DNA from: Botryotinia globosa | Taxonomy: Eukaryota > Ascomycota > Leotiomycetes > Helotiales > Sclerotiniaceae | Assembly: GCA_014898425.1 (NCBI GenBank) | Contig: RCSZ01000001.1 | Coordinates: 2,728,001 to 2,792,000 of the forward strand | Direction of reading: 5' to 3' | DNA: 64,000 nucleotides | Part shown: positions 46,762 through 57,099 of the stretch, piece by piece | How positions within the stretch are numbered: position 1 is the stretch's first letter | Layout: each line of letters begins with the position of its first letter | Made by a program: the position numbers and the translations under genes | Notes under the pieces: generated by a model | What the model saw: the letters and a program-made list of their open reading frames with translations, nothing else | Database searches by the model: none | Told to the model about the DNA's origin: nothing

Positions 46762-47292
46762 CTAGACCGCCTCCCCGGAAAAAGCCTCATCGATTGGTTT
46801 GTCCATGAATGAGGCATGTCCTATGATGCTAACTCCACTTGCTCCAATGAGCCAGAGAAGTGTTGTGAATGGTGACGCAATGATTCCAAGAGGAACTGCG
46901 ACAATTAAGAGACCGGTGTAAAGTTGCGAGGATGTAGCTTGGAAACCTGCAAAGTTCAAATCTTGGCCCTCGAGCTTTCCAATGGCCCACATTCCTCCTA
47001 CGGCGAGGATGATATCGAATAAGAGTAGGAGATTGGTGAGCAAGCTATAAATACTAAGCATAATGAATAAGGCAAAGTAGTTGCTGGCGAAGTGTCCAAG
47101 GTTATAGTTGACTCTGGACTGAACTTCACCAAAGTTTGCCGGCTTGGAAAGGCGTTTGAAATCGAAGAATTCATTGACAGGCTTGAGGTTGGCAAATCTG
47201 GTAGATAGAGATTGTGCCCGCACACCGGAAAATCTGTCGGACAGATTGAATCTCGACGAAATCATGTCGAAGGGGATGTTGATCCGAGACAT
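46762..47292 (-). CDS. PRA1-family (prenylated Rab acceptor) membrane protein
   Basis: Single exon, 176 residues. It has the PRA1 layout: an N-terminal cytosolic segment with FFDFKRLSKPANFGEVQSRVNYNLGHFASNY, then two paired hydrophobic hairpins (about 72-100 and 122-152), and a short acidic tail (DEAFSGEAV). Family members such as yeast Yip3 bind prenylated Rab GTPases and act in ER-Golgi transport. No intron is needed. The downstream ORF follows after 26 bases. Confidence 0.9.
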   Translation of the reverse strand: MSRINIPFDMISSRFNLSDRFSGVRAQSLSTRFANLKPVNEFFDFKRLSKPANFGEVQSRVNYNLGHFASNYFALFIMLSIYSLLTNLLLLFDIILAVGGMWAIGKLEGQDLNFAGFQATSSQLYTGLLIVAVPLGIIASPFTTLLWLIGASGVSIIGHASFMDKPIDEAFSGEAV

Positions 47293-47934
47293 TATGTCCG
47301 TTGGTGAGAAGAATCCAAATGTTTGATAAAATTTGATAAATGTAGAGGACTATTTTGTAAATTGCTGAAGAATTGTTCAAGATTCTTGTATTTTCAATGG
47401 GGGTTGTAAAGAAGGAAGAAGGTTGGGTCAGAAGTCCGAAGATGAGTCTTTTTTTCCCTTGAAGTGCCTTCCTTTGTTTAAGAGATCTGTCAATATAAAA
47501 AAAGCTCTGGTCAGCATTCGTCATCAAATAGGCAGGAGATAATGGAAGCCAGCCAGATAGAAATCACGAATGAATGAATGAATATCATCAATGGTCATGA
47601 TAGAAAAGACTTACGAATGAGTTGCGTACGTACTACGTGAATGTCGAAGACTCGAAGTGAATGAAGATTCAATAGATAAATCTTTAATATCAATTGTCTC
47701 TTGAGTCTGCGTAGAGTAACTTCCGTGATGAATTTATTATCCCTTACTTCTCTAGAAGATCCCCAGCAGGAGCTGCCGGGGAGGAAGATTAGGAATTTAA
47801 AAAAAAGCCTCAATAGAGGAAGAGTCCGGGCGTTCAGCCAGGGGGGTTAAATAAGGGACCTGAAACACATGCAGATTCGAGAAGTTCCCTCGTCAAACCT
47901 TGGAAGTTCTTGTAAAAGATCTTCTGGGAGAGAA

Positions 47935-48052
47935 GAAGAATCAAGAGATGAGAAGGGGGAGGGGGAGGTGGAGGGGGAAGGGAAGGAGGAGGGGAAGGAG
48001 AAGGGGAAGGAGAAGGGGAAGGAGAAGGAGAAGGAAAGAAAGACGAGTGAAA
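47935..48052 (+). repeat. Polypurine (GGGGAAGGAGAAGG-type) tract
   Basis: Nearly uninterrupted purines on the plus strand, with several GGGG and GGGGG runs near 47953-47990 that could form G-quadruplex or triplex DNA. Confidence 0.85.
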
Positions 48053-48225
48053 AGTTCCAAGTGGGATCCGTAGTACAGATTTTTATATGGGTTGCGGTGA
48101 AGCTTTGGGTAAATCGGTAGGCGTATCGTATTTTTGGGTTAGAAATACCGATGTAGAGCGTGGAAGGGGGAAGGGAGAAGGGGGAAGGGCGAAGGGCGAG
48201 TAAGTACGAGAGAGAGAGAGATGGG

Positions 48226-48353
48226 AGGGGAGGGATGAAGGGATGGATGAAGGGATGGATCATGGATGGATGGATCATGGATGGATCATGGATGGATCAT
48301 GGATGGATCATGGATGGATCATGGATGGATCATGGATGGATCATGGATGGATG
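48226..48353. repeat. 11-bp minisatellite (ATGGATGGATC)
   Basis: About eight or nine near-identical copies of an 11-bp unit follow a GGAT-rich lead-in. Because 11 is not a multiple of 3, it stays open in several frames, giving meaningless Met/Asp/Trp-rich ORFs. Confidence 0.95.
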
Positions 48354-48530
48354 AGATTCATGAGAGAGAAGCGTGCAGATTGGAAAAGCGTGTACTTGCA
48401 TAATGCATTATGCATGAAGTATGCATGAAGCTATCTCAAGACTAGGTATCCACCACTCACTCGTTCCTGTTCATCATAATTGGAGACAGCAAGGCATGTA
48501 CATTGTACATACCTAGGTAATACGTATATG

Positions 48531-48841
48531 TAATCAATCATATCATTATACATTCAGGATATAAAATACATAACTTTGTGCGACGATGAGATATATATAT
48601 ATCATATAACGAATAGTATCTTTCTTGTATATATATATATATATATATAATCAATCATATAATTATATATTCAGGATATAAAATATATAACTTTGTATGA
48701 CGGTGAGATTCCCCCTCCTCTATTGCTCAATCTGAAATGTCAGATATATATCTTTATATATATCATATAACGAATAGTATCTTTCTTGTATATATATATA
48801 TATAATATATACATATATATATATAATCAATCATATAATTA
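48531..48841. repeat. AT-rich tandem duplication, two and a bit copies
   Basis: Copy 1 (48531-48647) starts TAATCAATCATAT, includes ATTCAGGATATAAAATA and TAACGAATAGTATCTTTCTTG, and ends in (AT)n. Copy 2 (48648-48823) repeats these blocks in order with about 50 extra bases in the middle. A third start follows at 48824. Differences between copies 1 and 2 are mostly C/T and G/A transitions. Confidence 0.85.
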
Positions 48842-49182
48842 TGATTGATTGTTCTCAACTGATGATTGAGCCTATCAAAGAACACCTATCCATCTATTCT
48901 CCCATACATAATACCTACCTACCACCACTACTGAGTCTACCTACCCCAATGAGCCAAACAAAATCCACACCAGTCCAGAATTTCACTAACCGGTCATCCT
49001 TGTCTGATTCCTAAAAATCTCGCTGTCATCTTTATATACCTCCGTTCACCAGAAGAAAGTTCCTATAAATTAAGAAAGTAAAGAAAGTAAGAAAGTAAGA
49101 AAGTATTGATAACAGAAGGGACACATCATCGGTGTGTGCTTCTTCTAATTGATACTCTCAACTTCGGCTTCATTCTGGCAAG

Positions 49183-50523
49183 ATGAGAGGTTCTTTCTAT
49201 ACCTTCGCCATATTGGCCTGCCTTTTGGCCTTTGTTGCGGCATGGAGTAAAGAAGGTGAGTTGGCTTATATAGCACATCTCATTAATATTTGACAATTTC
49301 GGCCCCAATTCCTTACCTTAATTACGTCTGGCACACCTTTGAATGAATCAATTAACTCATAGCAAATTATAGACCAGGAAATCTTTCGTCTGCAGAATGA
49401 GGTTGCTACCCATGACGGCCCTGAGGTTACATTTTACGATCTCCTCGACATCAAATCATCTGCCAACCAAGAGGAAATAAGAGCTGCATACAAGAAGAAG
49501 TCCCGTACTCAACATCCCGACAAGGTCAAGGCTCAATTCGTCGCCGACAAATCTACAGGAAAGGGCGAAAAGTCCAAGAACAAGAAGTCTGGTGCAAAGG
49601 GTCCTTCGCAAGCTCAAATCAAGGCACATTACCAAAAAGCTAGTGATCGATTCACACGTTTGGGTCTTATAAACAAGATTCTTTTGGGAGAGGGTCGCGC
49701 ACGTTACGATCACTTCTTGAAAAATGGATTTCCAAAGTGGAAGGGCACTGGATACTACTATGCTCGATTCCGTCCTGGTTTTGGCTCAGTGCTTGTGGGT
49801 CTCTTCATCTTCGTTGGAGGTGGAGGTCATTATCTCGCCCTCTATTTGAGTTGGAAAAGACAGCGCGAGTTTGTTGAAAGATACATCACATTTGCAAGAA
49901 ATGCTGCATGGGGTGGAAATCACAATCTCAATATTCCTGGCCTCGATGCAGCCGCTACACCTGGAACCGATACCGATGGTGATGCCGACCCTATGCAACC
50001 AATGAATCGCAAAGAGCGACGCAGGCAAGAGAAGTTTTCCAAGACTGACAAGACTGAAAAGAAAGTCAAGAAGGCTAAGGCATCAGCACCCGGAACTCCA
50101 ACCTCTATTACTGGACCAAAGAAGAGGGTTGTTGCTGAAAATGGCAAAATTCTCGTGGTTGACTCTGCCAACAATGTTTACTTGGAACAAGCCGACGAGG
50201 ATGGCAAAACCCAAGAATTTTTGCTCGATGTAAGTAGCTCCGTAATTTTTTTCAGGACATCTTACTAACTTACAACTTAGCTTGACGAGCTGCCTGCCCC
50301 TTCCATGAGAGAGACTGCACTTTTCCGCTTACCAATCTTCGCTTTTAATAAAACTATTGGTCGTGTCTTGAACAAAACTCCCGTTGAGGAAGAATATGAA
50401 GAGGTCGAAGAAGCATCCAGCTCTTCCGGTGCTGACGATTTCGAAGTTCTTGAGAAGGTCAAGACCACTGCAATCAACGGCAATGGCAAAGCAACAAGGA
50501 GAAATAAGAAGAATGGTCGATGA
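49183..50523 (+). CDS. ERJ5: ER membrane J-domain protein, ERJ5 type
   Basis: An Hsp40 co-chaperone of the ER. Exons are 49183-49255, 49373-50229 and 50281-50523 (390 residues). The first join makes AWSKEDQEIFRLQNEV, the usual ERJ5 opening. The acceptor at 49372 was chosen over the TAG at 49362 because only it gives this frame. There is a signal peptide (1-20), a J domain (about 44-135) with HPD at 72-74 and a Lys/Gly-rich insert before helix III, a membrane segment (about 163-183, VLVGLFIFVGGGGHYLALYL), and a basic then acidic cytosolic-like tail ending KNGR. In yeast Erj5 supports ER protein folding. Confidence 0.92.
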
Positions 50524-52075
50524 GCATAGTAGCATTCTGGGTAGATGTAACAAAATATTTGTAGCTTAGAAAAATGTTCGATTACGTTTCAATTCAAGAG
50601 GCAATTAACTCCACAGCCCTGAAGTCAATGGCTGTTTTGAAGATTTCATCACATAGTTTTTGGTCTGGATGTATGTTATTCCTGTGTTCATATTGATGAT
50701 TGCACATAATCTCTAAGGATCCTTGGCACTTGAACATCTTAGCATTGCACTTTGCAGTAAGCGAACGCCAAGTAAGTCAGTGGCTACCTAGGTCCAGTTC
50801 GCTTTCGTCTGTTTTAAGCTTTTTACGAAGCTTGCCATAATTCTTTCCTCCAAAATAGTTCCCGCGCGCTTCGTAAAAGCTCATGAATCAGACCAAATCC
50901 AATCCTGAATCTTGATATCTCATCTTCTTGTCCCGGTCAAAGCTTTCAACACGTCTAGGCCCCTTGATGTTGTCGCGATTTGCTCGGTATTACCTGTGCT
51001 ATTATTATGATTCTACTTGTCTGTCACAACTCATCAAAGGATATCGTGTGCTTCTTCATGTTTGTCTTCATGTTTGCCTCTTTTGGCCTCCATGTAATCA
51101 ACCAAAGGAAGTAGTTAGTCTACAATCCAACAAACGAAGTCCTGCAGCTCTAGTGATAAGCCTGTTCTAGAATCTTCTAGATGTTTTCTAGATTCATCTT
51201 TAGTCTGAAAATACCTTCATCTCGTACTCGCTTTCTGTTGATGTATGCCAATTCATTGGGTGGAATAAGGGATGAATGAAAAAAAATCGCGTGTTTTGCT
51301 TTTCTTCGTCTTTAAGCGAGTACGAAAGGGGTGCTCAATAAGATCTTAATAGAGTACTCAATAGAGTACTTCTTTTTCCATGAAAGTCACGAGACATTCA
51401 CTCTTTATATATCCTCATAGAATCTGAAACGGTCTTCTTTGAAAATTTTGACTAGATTCTCTGTTAGTGTCAGAAAAGTCTTTTGATGTAGAAGAAATTT
51501 TCTGCAAGGTGAGTGAATCTGACGGGGAAGTTGGGAAACATTGCTCTTAGTCCATGAGGTGTGGGTATCTACACATGAGATGAGATGTAATTGACATCGG
51601 CTCAATCCGCCATAAGTTGAGATGATAATCGATTCCGCAATCAATTCGGAGATTGCTTCTACAAATTCTGTAAAAACTCTGTTCATGGAGTGAAAAGCGA
51701 CGTTTCTTACCATCATGTTGAACTCACTACGTGGATATAAAGTGATCGGCCTTCCAAAGAAATTGTTTCCAAAACCTTTGTCGTCGCAGTACCTTTTCTC
51801 TTGCTCCCGAGCTTATTGAGACCCATAATAGGACATTTTCCTCTTCAATCTTCAATAGAAAGACATCTCTTCAAAGATTCTTTGGGCCCGCAGGTACGGA
51901 GTTCCCGGTTTATCCTCTTGTTCATCTTGAACAGCGCATAATCCAATCATCTATAAATCACGTCAACTTCGTTGCTTTTGATACGATTCTTCTTTTCTCC
52001 TTACCCATATTCAATCTTTAAGATTTTACACCCACACTCACTCTATAAATCATTTACCTTCAAACTACATTCATT
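50524..52075. other. Intergenic interval upstream of the pheromone gene
   Basis: No gene is supported. An ORF of 103 codons on the minus strand at 51405-51716 lacks motifs. Short repeats TAGAGTACT lie near 51350-51370. The last 150 bases hold the presumed pheromone-gene promoter elements. Confidence 0.55.
51943..51958 (+). promoter_or_regulatory. CCAAT plus TATA-like core promoter of the pheromone gene
   Basis: CCAAT at 51943 is followed at once by TATAAAT at 51952, about 124 bases before the ATG. A second TATAAAT at 52044 is too near the ATG to serve as the main TATA box. Assignment is by position and motif only. Confidence 0.4.
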
Positions 52076-53321
52076 ATGAAGTTCACAAACGCAATCGCTC
52101 TCGCCATCTTGGCTGCTACTGCCACCGCCGTCGCGGTCCCAGAGCCATGGTGCGGAAGGTAAGATTATTTCCTTTTCCCTTTGATTTATCTCTTGACAGA
52201 ATTCATCGCTAACATATACTTCTAGACCCGGTCAACCATGCAAGCGCGAGGCCGTCGCCGTCGCTGCCCCTGTCGCTGAGGCATGGTGCGGACGCCCAGG
52301 ACAACCATGCAAGCGTACCCCAGAAGCCGAAGCTTGGTGTGGACGTCCCGGACAGCCATGTAAGCGTGATGCTGAGCCATGGTGCGGACGCCCCGGACAA
52401 CCATGTAAGCGCGAGGCTCTCCCAGAAGCCTGGTGCGGACGTCCCGGACAGCCATGCAAACGTACTCCTCTCGCCGAGGCCGAGGCCGAAGCTTGGTGCG
52501 GACGCCCAGGACAACCTTGCCGCAAGAACAAGCGCGCCGCTGAGGCCGTCGCTGAGGCTTTCGCCGAGCCATGGTGTGGACGCCCAGGACAACCTTGCAA
52601 ACGTGATGCCGAAGCCGATGTTTCCGAGGCTGCCATCAAGAGATGCAACATGGTTGGAGGAGCTTGCTTCGAGGCCAAGAGACTCGCAAGAGATCTTGCC
52701 GAGGCTACTGCCGAGACCGTCGAGGATTCTGATGCATTCCTCGAGTCCCTCAACATCGAGACCCGTGAGGTTTCCGAGGTCGTTGCCCGCGAGGCTGAGG
52801 CCTGGTGTGGACGTCCCGGACAACCATGCAAGCGCGATGCTGAGGCCTGGTGCGGACGCCCAGGACAACCATGCAAGAGAGAGGCTCTTGCCGAGGCCGA
52901 AGCTTGGTGCGGACGCCCCGGACAACCATGTAAACGTGAGGCTCTCGCCGAAGCTGAGGCTTGGTGCGGACGTCCCGGACAACCATGTAAGCGTACTGCT
53001 GAGCCATGGTGCGGACGCCCCGGTCAACCATGCAAGGAGAAGCGTGAGGCCGATCCCGAAGCCGAAGCCTGGTGTGGACGCCCCGGACAACCTTGCCGTG
53101 CCGTCAAGCGTGCCGCCGAAGCTATTGCTGAGGCGCTTGCTGAGCCCACTGCTGAGGCCTGGTGCGGACGCCCCGGTCAACCATGCAAGCGCGAAGCTCT
53201 TGCTGAGGCTGAGGCTAATGCTGAGGCATGGTGCGGACGTCCAGGACAACCTTGCCGCAAGGCCAAGAGAGATGCGTTCGCTTTGGCTTATGCTGCCGAT
53301 ATTGCGCTTGCGCAATTGTAA
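52076..53321 (+). CDS. Alpha-type mating pheromone precursor, 15 copies of WCGRPGQPC
   Basis: Exons are 52076-52158 and 52226-53321 (392 residues); the 67-bp intron (GTAAGA...TAG) splits the Arg codon inside the first repeat. A signal peptide (MKFTNAIALAILAATATAVA) is followed by fifteen identical WCGRPGQPC units. Each is preceded by Glu-Ala/Glu-Pro-type dipeptides (STE13-like trimming) and followed by Lys-Arg (Kex2 cleavage), sometimes through a short linker (CRKNKR, CKEKR, CRAVKR, CRKAKR). Between repeats 7 and 8 lies a spacer of about 50 residues that contains KR-CNMVGGACFEA-KR. WCGRPGQPC is, to my knowledge, the alpha pheromone of Botrytis and Sclerotinia, secreted and sensed by the Ste2-type receptor of the opposite mating type. 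This is the functional equivalent of Neurospora ccg-4 and of ppg1. Confidence 0.95.
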
Positions 53322-55456
53322 GTGGTTCCAAACCTTTGCCTCCGATATCGCGCCGAGAACAGTATGACACGCTGCTTACGAAGATTTTCGTCTCGTAGCA
53401 TTCTGTTCGACTGATAGTAGCGATACCTCTCTACATTTCTTACACTCTTCTTCCTTGTTGCATTTATTTTTGTCTCTTAGACTAGACTTTTTGCAGTACA
53501 CAGATTGCGCTAGACTTTTGCGCCGTTGGAAACTTCAATTCATTATTTATTTTCAAAAATTATACATCAAATCATATATTTTTCATTTCTACGTCGTCGT
53601 CATATCACATCATATCACATCATTGATATGGATATTTGATCGGCCAACACATTTTGGGATTGCCGAACACAAAATACAAGATTTTGAACTCTCGGCCATG
53701 CCGAGCTTTCGTCAACTTATTTTCACCACAGATGTCGAATATTGTTGGAGCTTGGGAATAGCTTGCTGGGATTTTTCTCCTCGAGGAGATTGTGGTGGGC
53801 TAGGACGGGGGACAATGATGGTTCGATTCTTTTTAGGGGGGTGACATGGTTTAGATAAGGTTTAGGTGAGAGTCTCTGTCTTTTTTTTTGGAAGGGAGAG
53901 ATTTCTGCTGGGGCTTCGAAAATGTCATTTTATTATTATTTTCCCCGATTTGGCTTCGTCTTTTGGGGATGAAGATTTTTTGGGAGATTTGTGATGTGAT
54001 GTGTATGTGTGATTCGTATGACTCCCTACTGATATCTTCGATACCTGAATCCCCACAAGCCAATAGCTAACTAGATCTTAGGGTTGTTATACATTCACTC
54101 CATATTTTAGCAGTTTATGTATACATACCTATTACCTATACGTCACCTTGCACGTTCACGTTCACTCTCCTTTGAACTTCTGCATAGGTATCCAACTTTT
54201 CTTCTAGAAATCAACTCGCAAATATTACACGCCTCCCACCTTGTTTAACCGGCTGACATAGCATAGCCACTGGTCTTCTTTTTCAAGAAAATAACATAAC
54301 ATTTGCTTCCGAAATGGGATGAGAGTCTTCGCACTGGATTTTGCAGATACTAGTTGTAAAATCTTGGAAATGATCAAACTTTTCGTTGTCTGTTCAGATG
54401 GATTGCGTTAATAAGCGCTTCTTAGTCGCCTCTTCATAGAGGCGATTGTACTCACTAGCGGCTCATAAATCACAGTGTATAACGAATGTTTTTAGGATCT
54501 TTGAAAAAGATTACAAACACTAGATATTCAAAAGTATTTCGAAGAGCGGAAAATTTAAAGCTCTGTGGCTGCTGGCGAATATAAAATGAGAACATGAGAC
54601 TGCTGTGGAGGGGAAGTCGGATAAGTATGAAGGGACAGGGAAGGAATGACATGGACTTTTTTCGGAGAAATATGGTTCAGCATTCAGCACATCTAGATTT
54701 CGGAGTAGTCAAGAGTAACGCATATTTTGGGATATTCTGTATACTTTATTATTTCCATAGAAGAATGGTAGCTAGCTTGTGGGAGAAACTCGAAGAGATG
54801 TGATGTAAGCGACGAAAACCTACAGAGAAAGGTGTTATAGAAAGATAGTTCAACAACCCGAGAGGAAAGAATGTTTCTCTAACATGCCACTAGATCAAAG
54901 TTGTTGCCTTGACGGAGTCAGCTTGTGAGTGTCAACGAATGGCGCTAGCAGAGTCATCGCCAGTTGAACCTGTAAAGGGGAGTTGGAATCAATGGAAGTT
55001 CTGTTGTGAATTAAGAAGTTTAGAATGACACTGCATGAAACAGTGAGAAGGATACAGCTACTGCAGAACGACTCTGTGGGGTTCAGAGTGAAGTAAGAAA
55101 TGTGAAGATGTGATCATGACCGGCCAGGCATAAACAACAACACTTCTTGAAGCCTGGAACATGTAATGTACATGAAGGTGGCAGTAGGAGCACTCGCCAT
55201 TCCTCACCTTCGTTTTTCACTGTTCTTACATCTCATAAATTCAATTCACATATGCAAATAATGACGAGGTTAGAAGATTCTACAGTTAAAAACTCGACTG
55301 AAGAAGACCATGAATGTCCTGAAGGGAGCCGGAAGCAATAGTCTGAATAGGATAACCAGTGCAAAGCCAAGAAATAGTGCACGTACGCGATTGGCTTTAA
55401 TAATCTTGTGGTAGAATACATTTTGTCATGATAGAGTACTGTACAAATTACACAGG
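53322..55456. other. Intergenic DNA, no gene seen
   Basis: It covers the 3' flank of the pheromone gene and the 3' flank of the convergent mL50-like gene. A perfect hairpin CGCCTC-ttcata-GAGGCG occurs at about 54427-54444. ORFs of 60-130 codons on both strands have no recognisable content. Confidence 0.55.
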
Positions 55457-56773
55457 TCATATTTCCTTATTACGCTGGCGACCAGTCCACCCACTGTCTT
55501 GGGATTGTGATAATCCTCGAGATTTGAACTCTTGCCTGATAACCTTCAACCTGCCAATGTTTCGTTCCTTGTCGATTGGTGTAACACGCTTTCCAATAAC
55601 AGTGACATTTGGTAATGACAGTATCTGTTCTTCTTCCAAGGCTTTATTCAGGGTTGGAGGTTTGGGTGGAGCGATGAGATGTTGTAAGAGCTTTTCTACC
55701 GTATTTGAATGATTGATCGCATGATCGGGTATTCTTTGACCTGTTAATTGCATTGTGCGTTTAACAACCTGTAAATTATCAGTAAATGCTTCATCAAATA
55801 TTTTTATGATGTAACCTACAGCAAATTTGATGGCTGGGTCAGCGAGAGAAATCTGGAGCCACGAGTTTCCCCAAGATGCGACCAGCGCTTCGGCACTATG
55901 CTTCAATGGATCCACGGTTGAACGATCCGCAGCGACATCTGCTTCCGATTCTGTGGGGTTTTCCTTCTTCACAGTCTCGTCAATCTTGGGTGTAGGTTCT
56001 GGGTGTAAAGGATCTATGGGCGACCTGTCGGCAGCTACATCTTCTTCAGACTCCGTAGGCGCAGTCTTCTCTGAAGTCTCGTCAATGGAGGAGGTTGCAG
56101 CGAGACGAGCTTTGCGTTTTTGCTTCCTCTTTTTGGAAGGCGCCATGGGGGGTGCCAATGATTGGATTATCTGTTCTAGAGAACCATTTTCTAAAAACTG
56201 TAAAATAGCACCCGAGTCCGAAGGATTGATCTGTACATTCTCAGTAAAATCAATACCGGGCTGAGTCTGAGAAATTTCCGACAGTGGCCTTCCAGCTTGT
56301 CTCAAGGCGAAAACTTCGACTAAAGCACGATGTAATGCCGCGGTCGCTTTTGCGGAACTTTCGATCTTTTCCTCTGGAAAGAAAAGTTTGTATGGATACT
56401 GGGCATCCAACTTCTGGCCCCAGGAAGCCTCGTAGCCACCAATAACTTCCAATTCCTTCCCATTGTCTGCCGGCTGATAATCTTCAGCATCCTCAGGTGC
56501 TCTTATCTCTTTCCGTTCAAATTTTGGTTCCGCTTCTTTCGCCAACAGTTGGCTAGGCCCGGTGTAAGGATCTGAAGATGGGGCGGTGGATTGTTTGAAT
56601 AGACTTCGTCGCACTCGCTGGCCAAGTGATTCTTTGTCTGCCCCTCTTACAGAAGTTGAGAATGAAGAAGTCTGATTTCTGCATGCTGAGCAACGATATG
56701 CGAACGGATTTTGTGATATAGATCGGGTACGTAAGAGGTCAACAGACCTATCTATTCTCGTTATTCGACGCAT
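55457..56773 (-). CDS. Mitochondrial large-subunit ribosomal protein, mL50-like
   Basis: Single exon, 438 residues. The N-terminus (MRRITRIDRSVDLLRTRSIS...) is Arg/Ser-rich without acids for its first residues apart from two Asp, and looks like a mitochondrial targeting sequence. A region with YTGPSQLLAKEAEPKFERKEIRAPEDAEDYQPADN precedes a helical segment (AKATAALHRALVEVFALRQAGRPL). An acidic and Lys-rich linker contains a direct duplication. The conserved C-terminus reads LNKALEEEQILSLPNVTVIGKRVTPIDKERNIGRLKVIRQEFKSRGL. Fungal mL50 (yeast Mrpl13) is the best match I can recall; a search is needed to confirm. It would act in the mitoribosome. Confidence 0.6.
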   Translation of the reverse strand: MRRITRIDRSVDLLRTRSISQNPFAYRCSACRNQTSSFSTSVRGADKESLGQRVRRSLFKQSTAPSSDPYTGPSQLLAKEAEPKFERKEIRAPEDAEDYQPADNGKELEVIGGYEASWGQKLDAQYPYKLFFPEEKIESSAKATAALHRALVEVFALRQAGRPLSEISQTQPGIDFTENVQINPSDSGAILQFLENGSLEQIIQSLAPPMAPSKKRKQKRKARLAATSSIDETSEKTAPTESEEDVAADRSPIDPLHPEPTPKIDETVKKENPTESEADVAADRSTVDPLKHSAEALVASWGNSWLQISLADPAIKFAVGYIIKIFDEAFTDNLQVVKRTMQLTGQRIPDHAINHSNTVEKLLQHLIAPPKPPTLNKALEEEQILSLPNVTVIGKRVTPIDKERNIGRLKVIRQEFKSRGLSQSQDSGWTGRQRNKEI

Positions 56774-57099
56774 TGTGTGTGAATTGGTAGTTTGAAGTGC
56801 AATGATGTTATTTGGATATCTCTTTGAGCTTGAACTTTTTGGATTAAAACGAGCTAGTCCTTAAAAGTACTAGCTTATTTGGATTAGACCCTTGGACTTA
56901 CAACCGGGGAAGCGCATCATCGCATCGCAAAAAGATGACAGTAACAACTTCACCAGAAAATCAATTGTGACATCGAGAGGTCTTTTGTCGGAGCAAAGTA
57001 ATTGGAAAGTTTCTCGCCTATCAACAGGAATCTCACCAGTATTTGAGTAATCTAAAATACCCAGAACTCAAAGTACTTGACGCATCCCTAGATAACAAG
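56774..57099. other. Short divergent promoter interval
   Basis: 326 bp between the mL50-like gene and the small membrane-protein gene. No specific site is recognised. Confidence 0.5.

Larger units (their letters stand above)
47293..49182. other. Repeat-rich divergent promoter interval
   Basis: It lies between PRA1 and the ERJ5-type gene and holds three repeat features listed separately: a polypurine tract, an 11-bp minisatellite and an AT-rich tandem duplication. ORFs here are translations of repeats and are not genes. Confidence 0.65.

Noticed and set aside
48160..48428. Trp/Met/Asp-rich ORFs and a CRISPR-like look at the 11-bp minisatellite
   Set aside because: The unit is a simple tandem repeat without spacers. 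The ORFs are repeat translations.
51405..51716. 103-codon minus-strand ORF upstream of the pheromone gene
   Set aside because: No motif, no splice context and no compositional support.
52209..53367. Long alternative ORFs (up to 368 codons, both strands) across the pheromone repeats
   Set aside because: They arise because a stop-free repeat is copied fifteen times in all frames. Only the frame with signal peptide, Kex2 sites and pheromone core makes biological sense.
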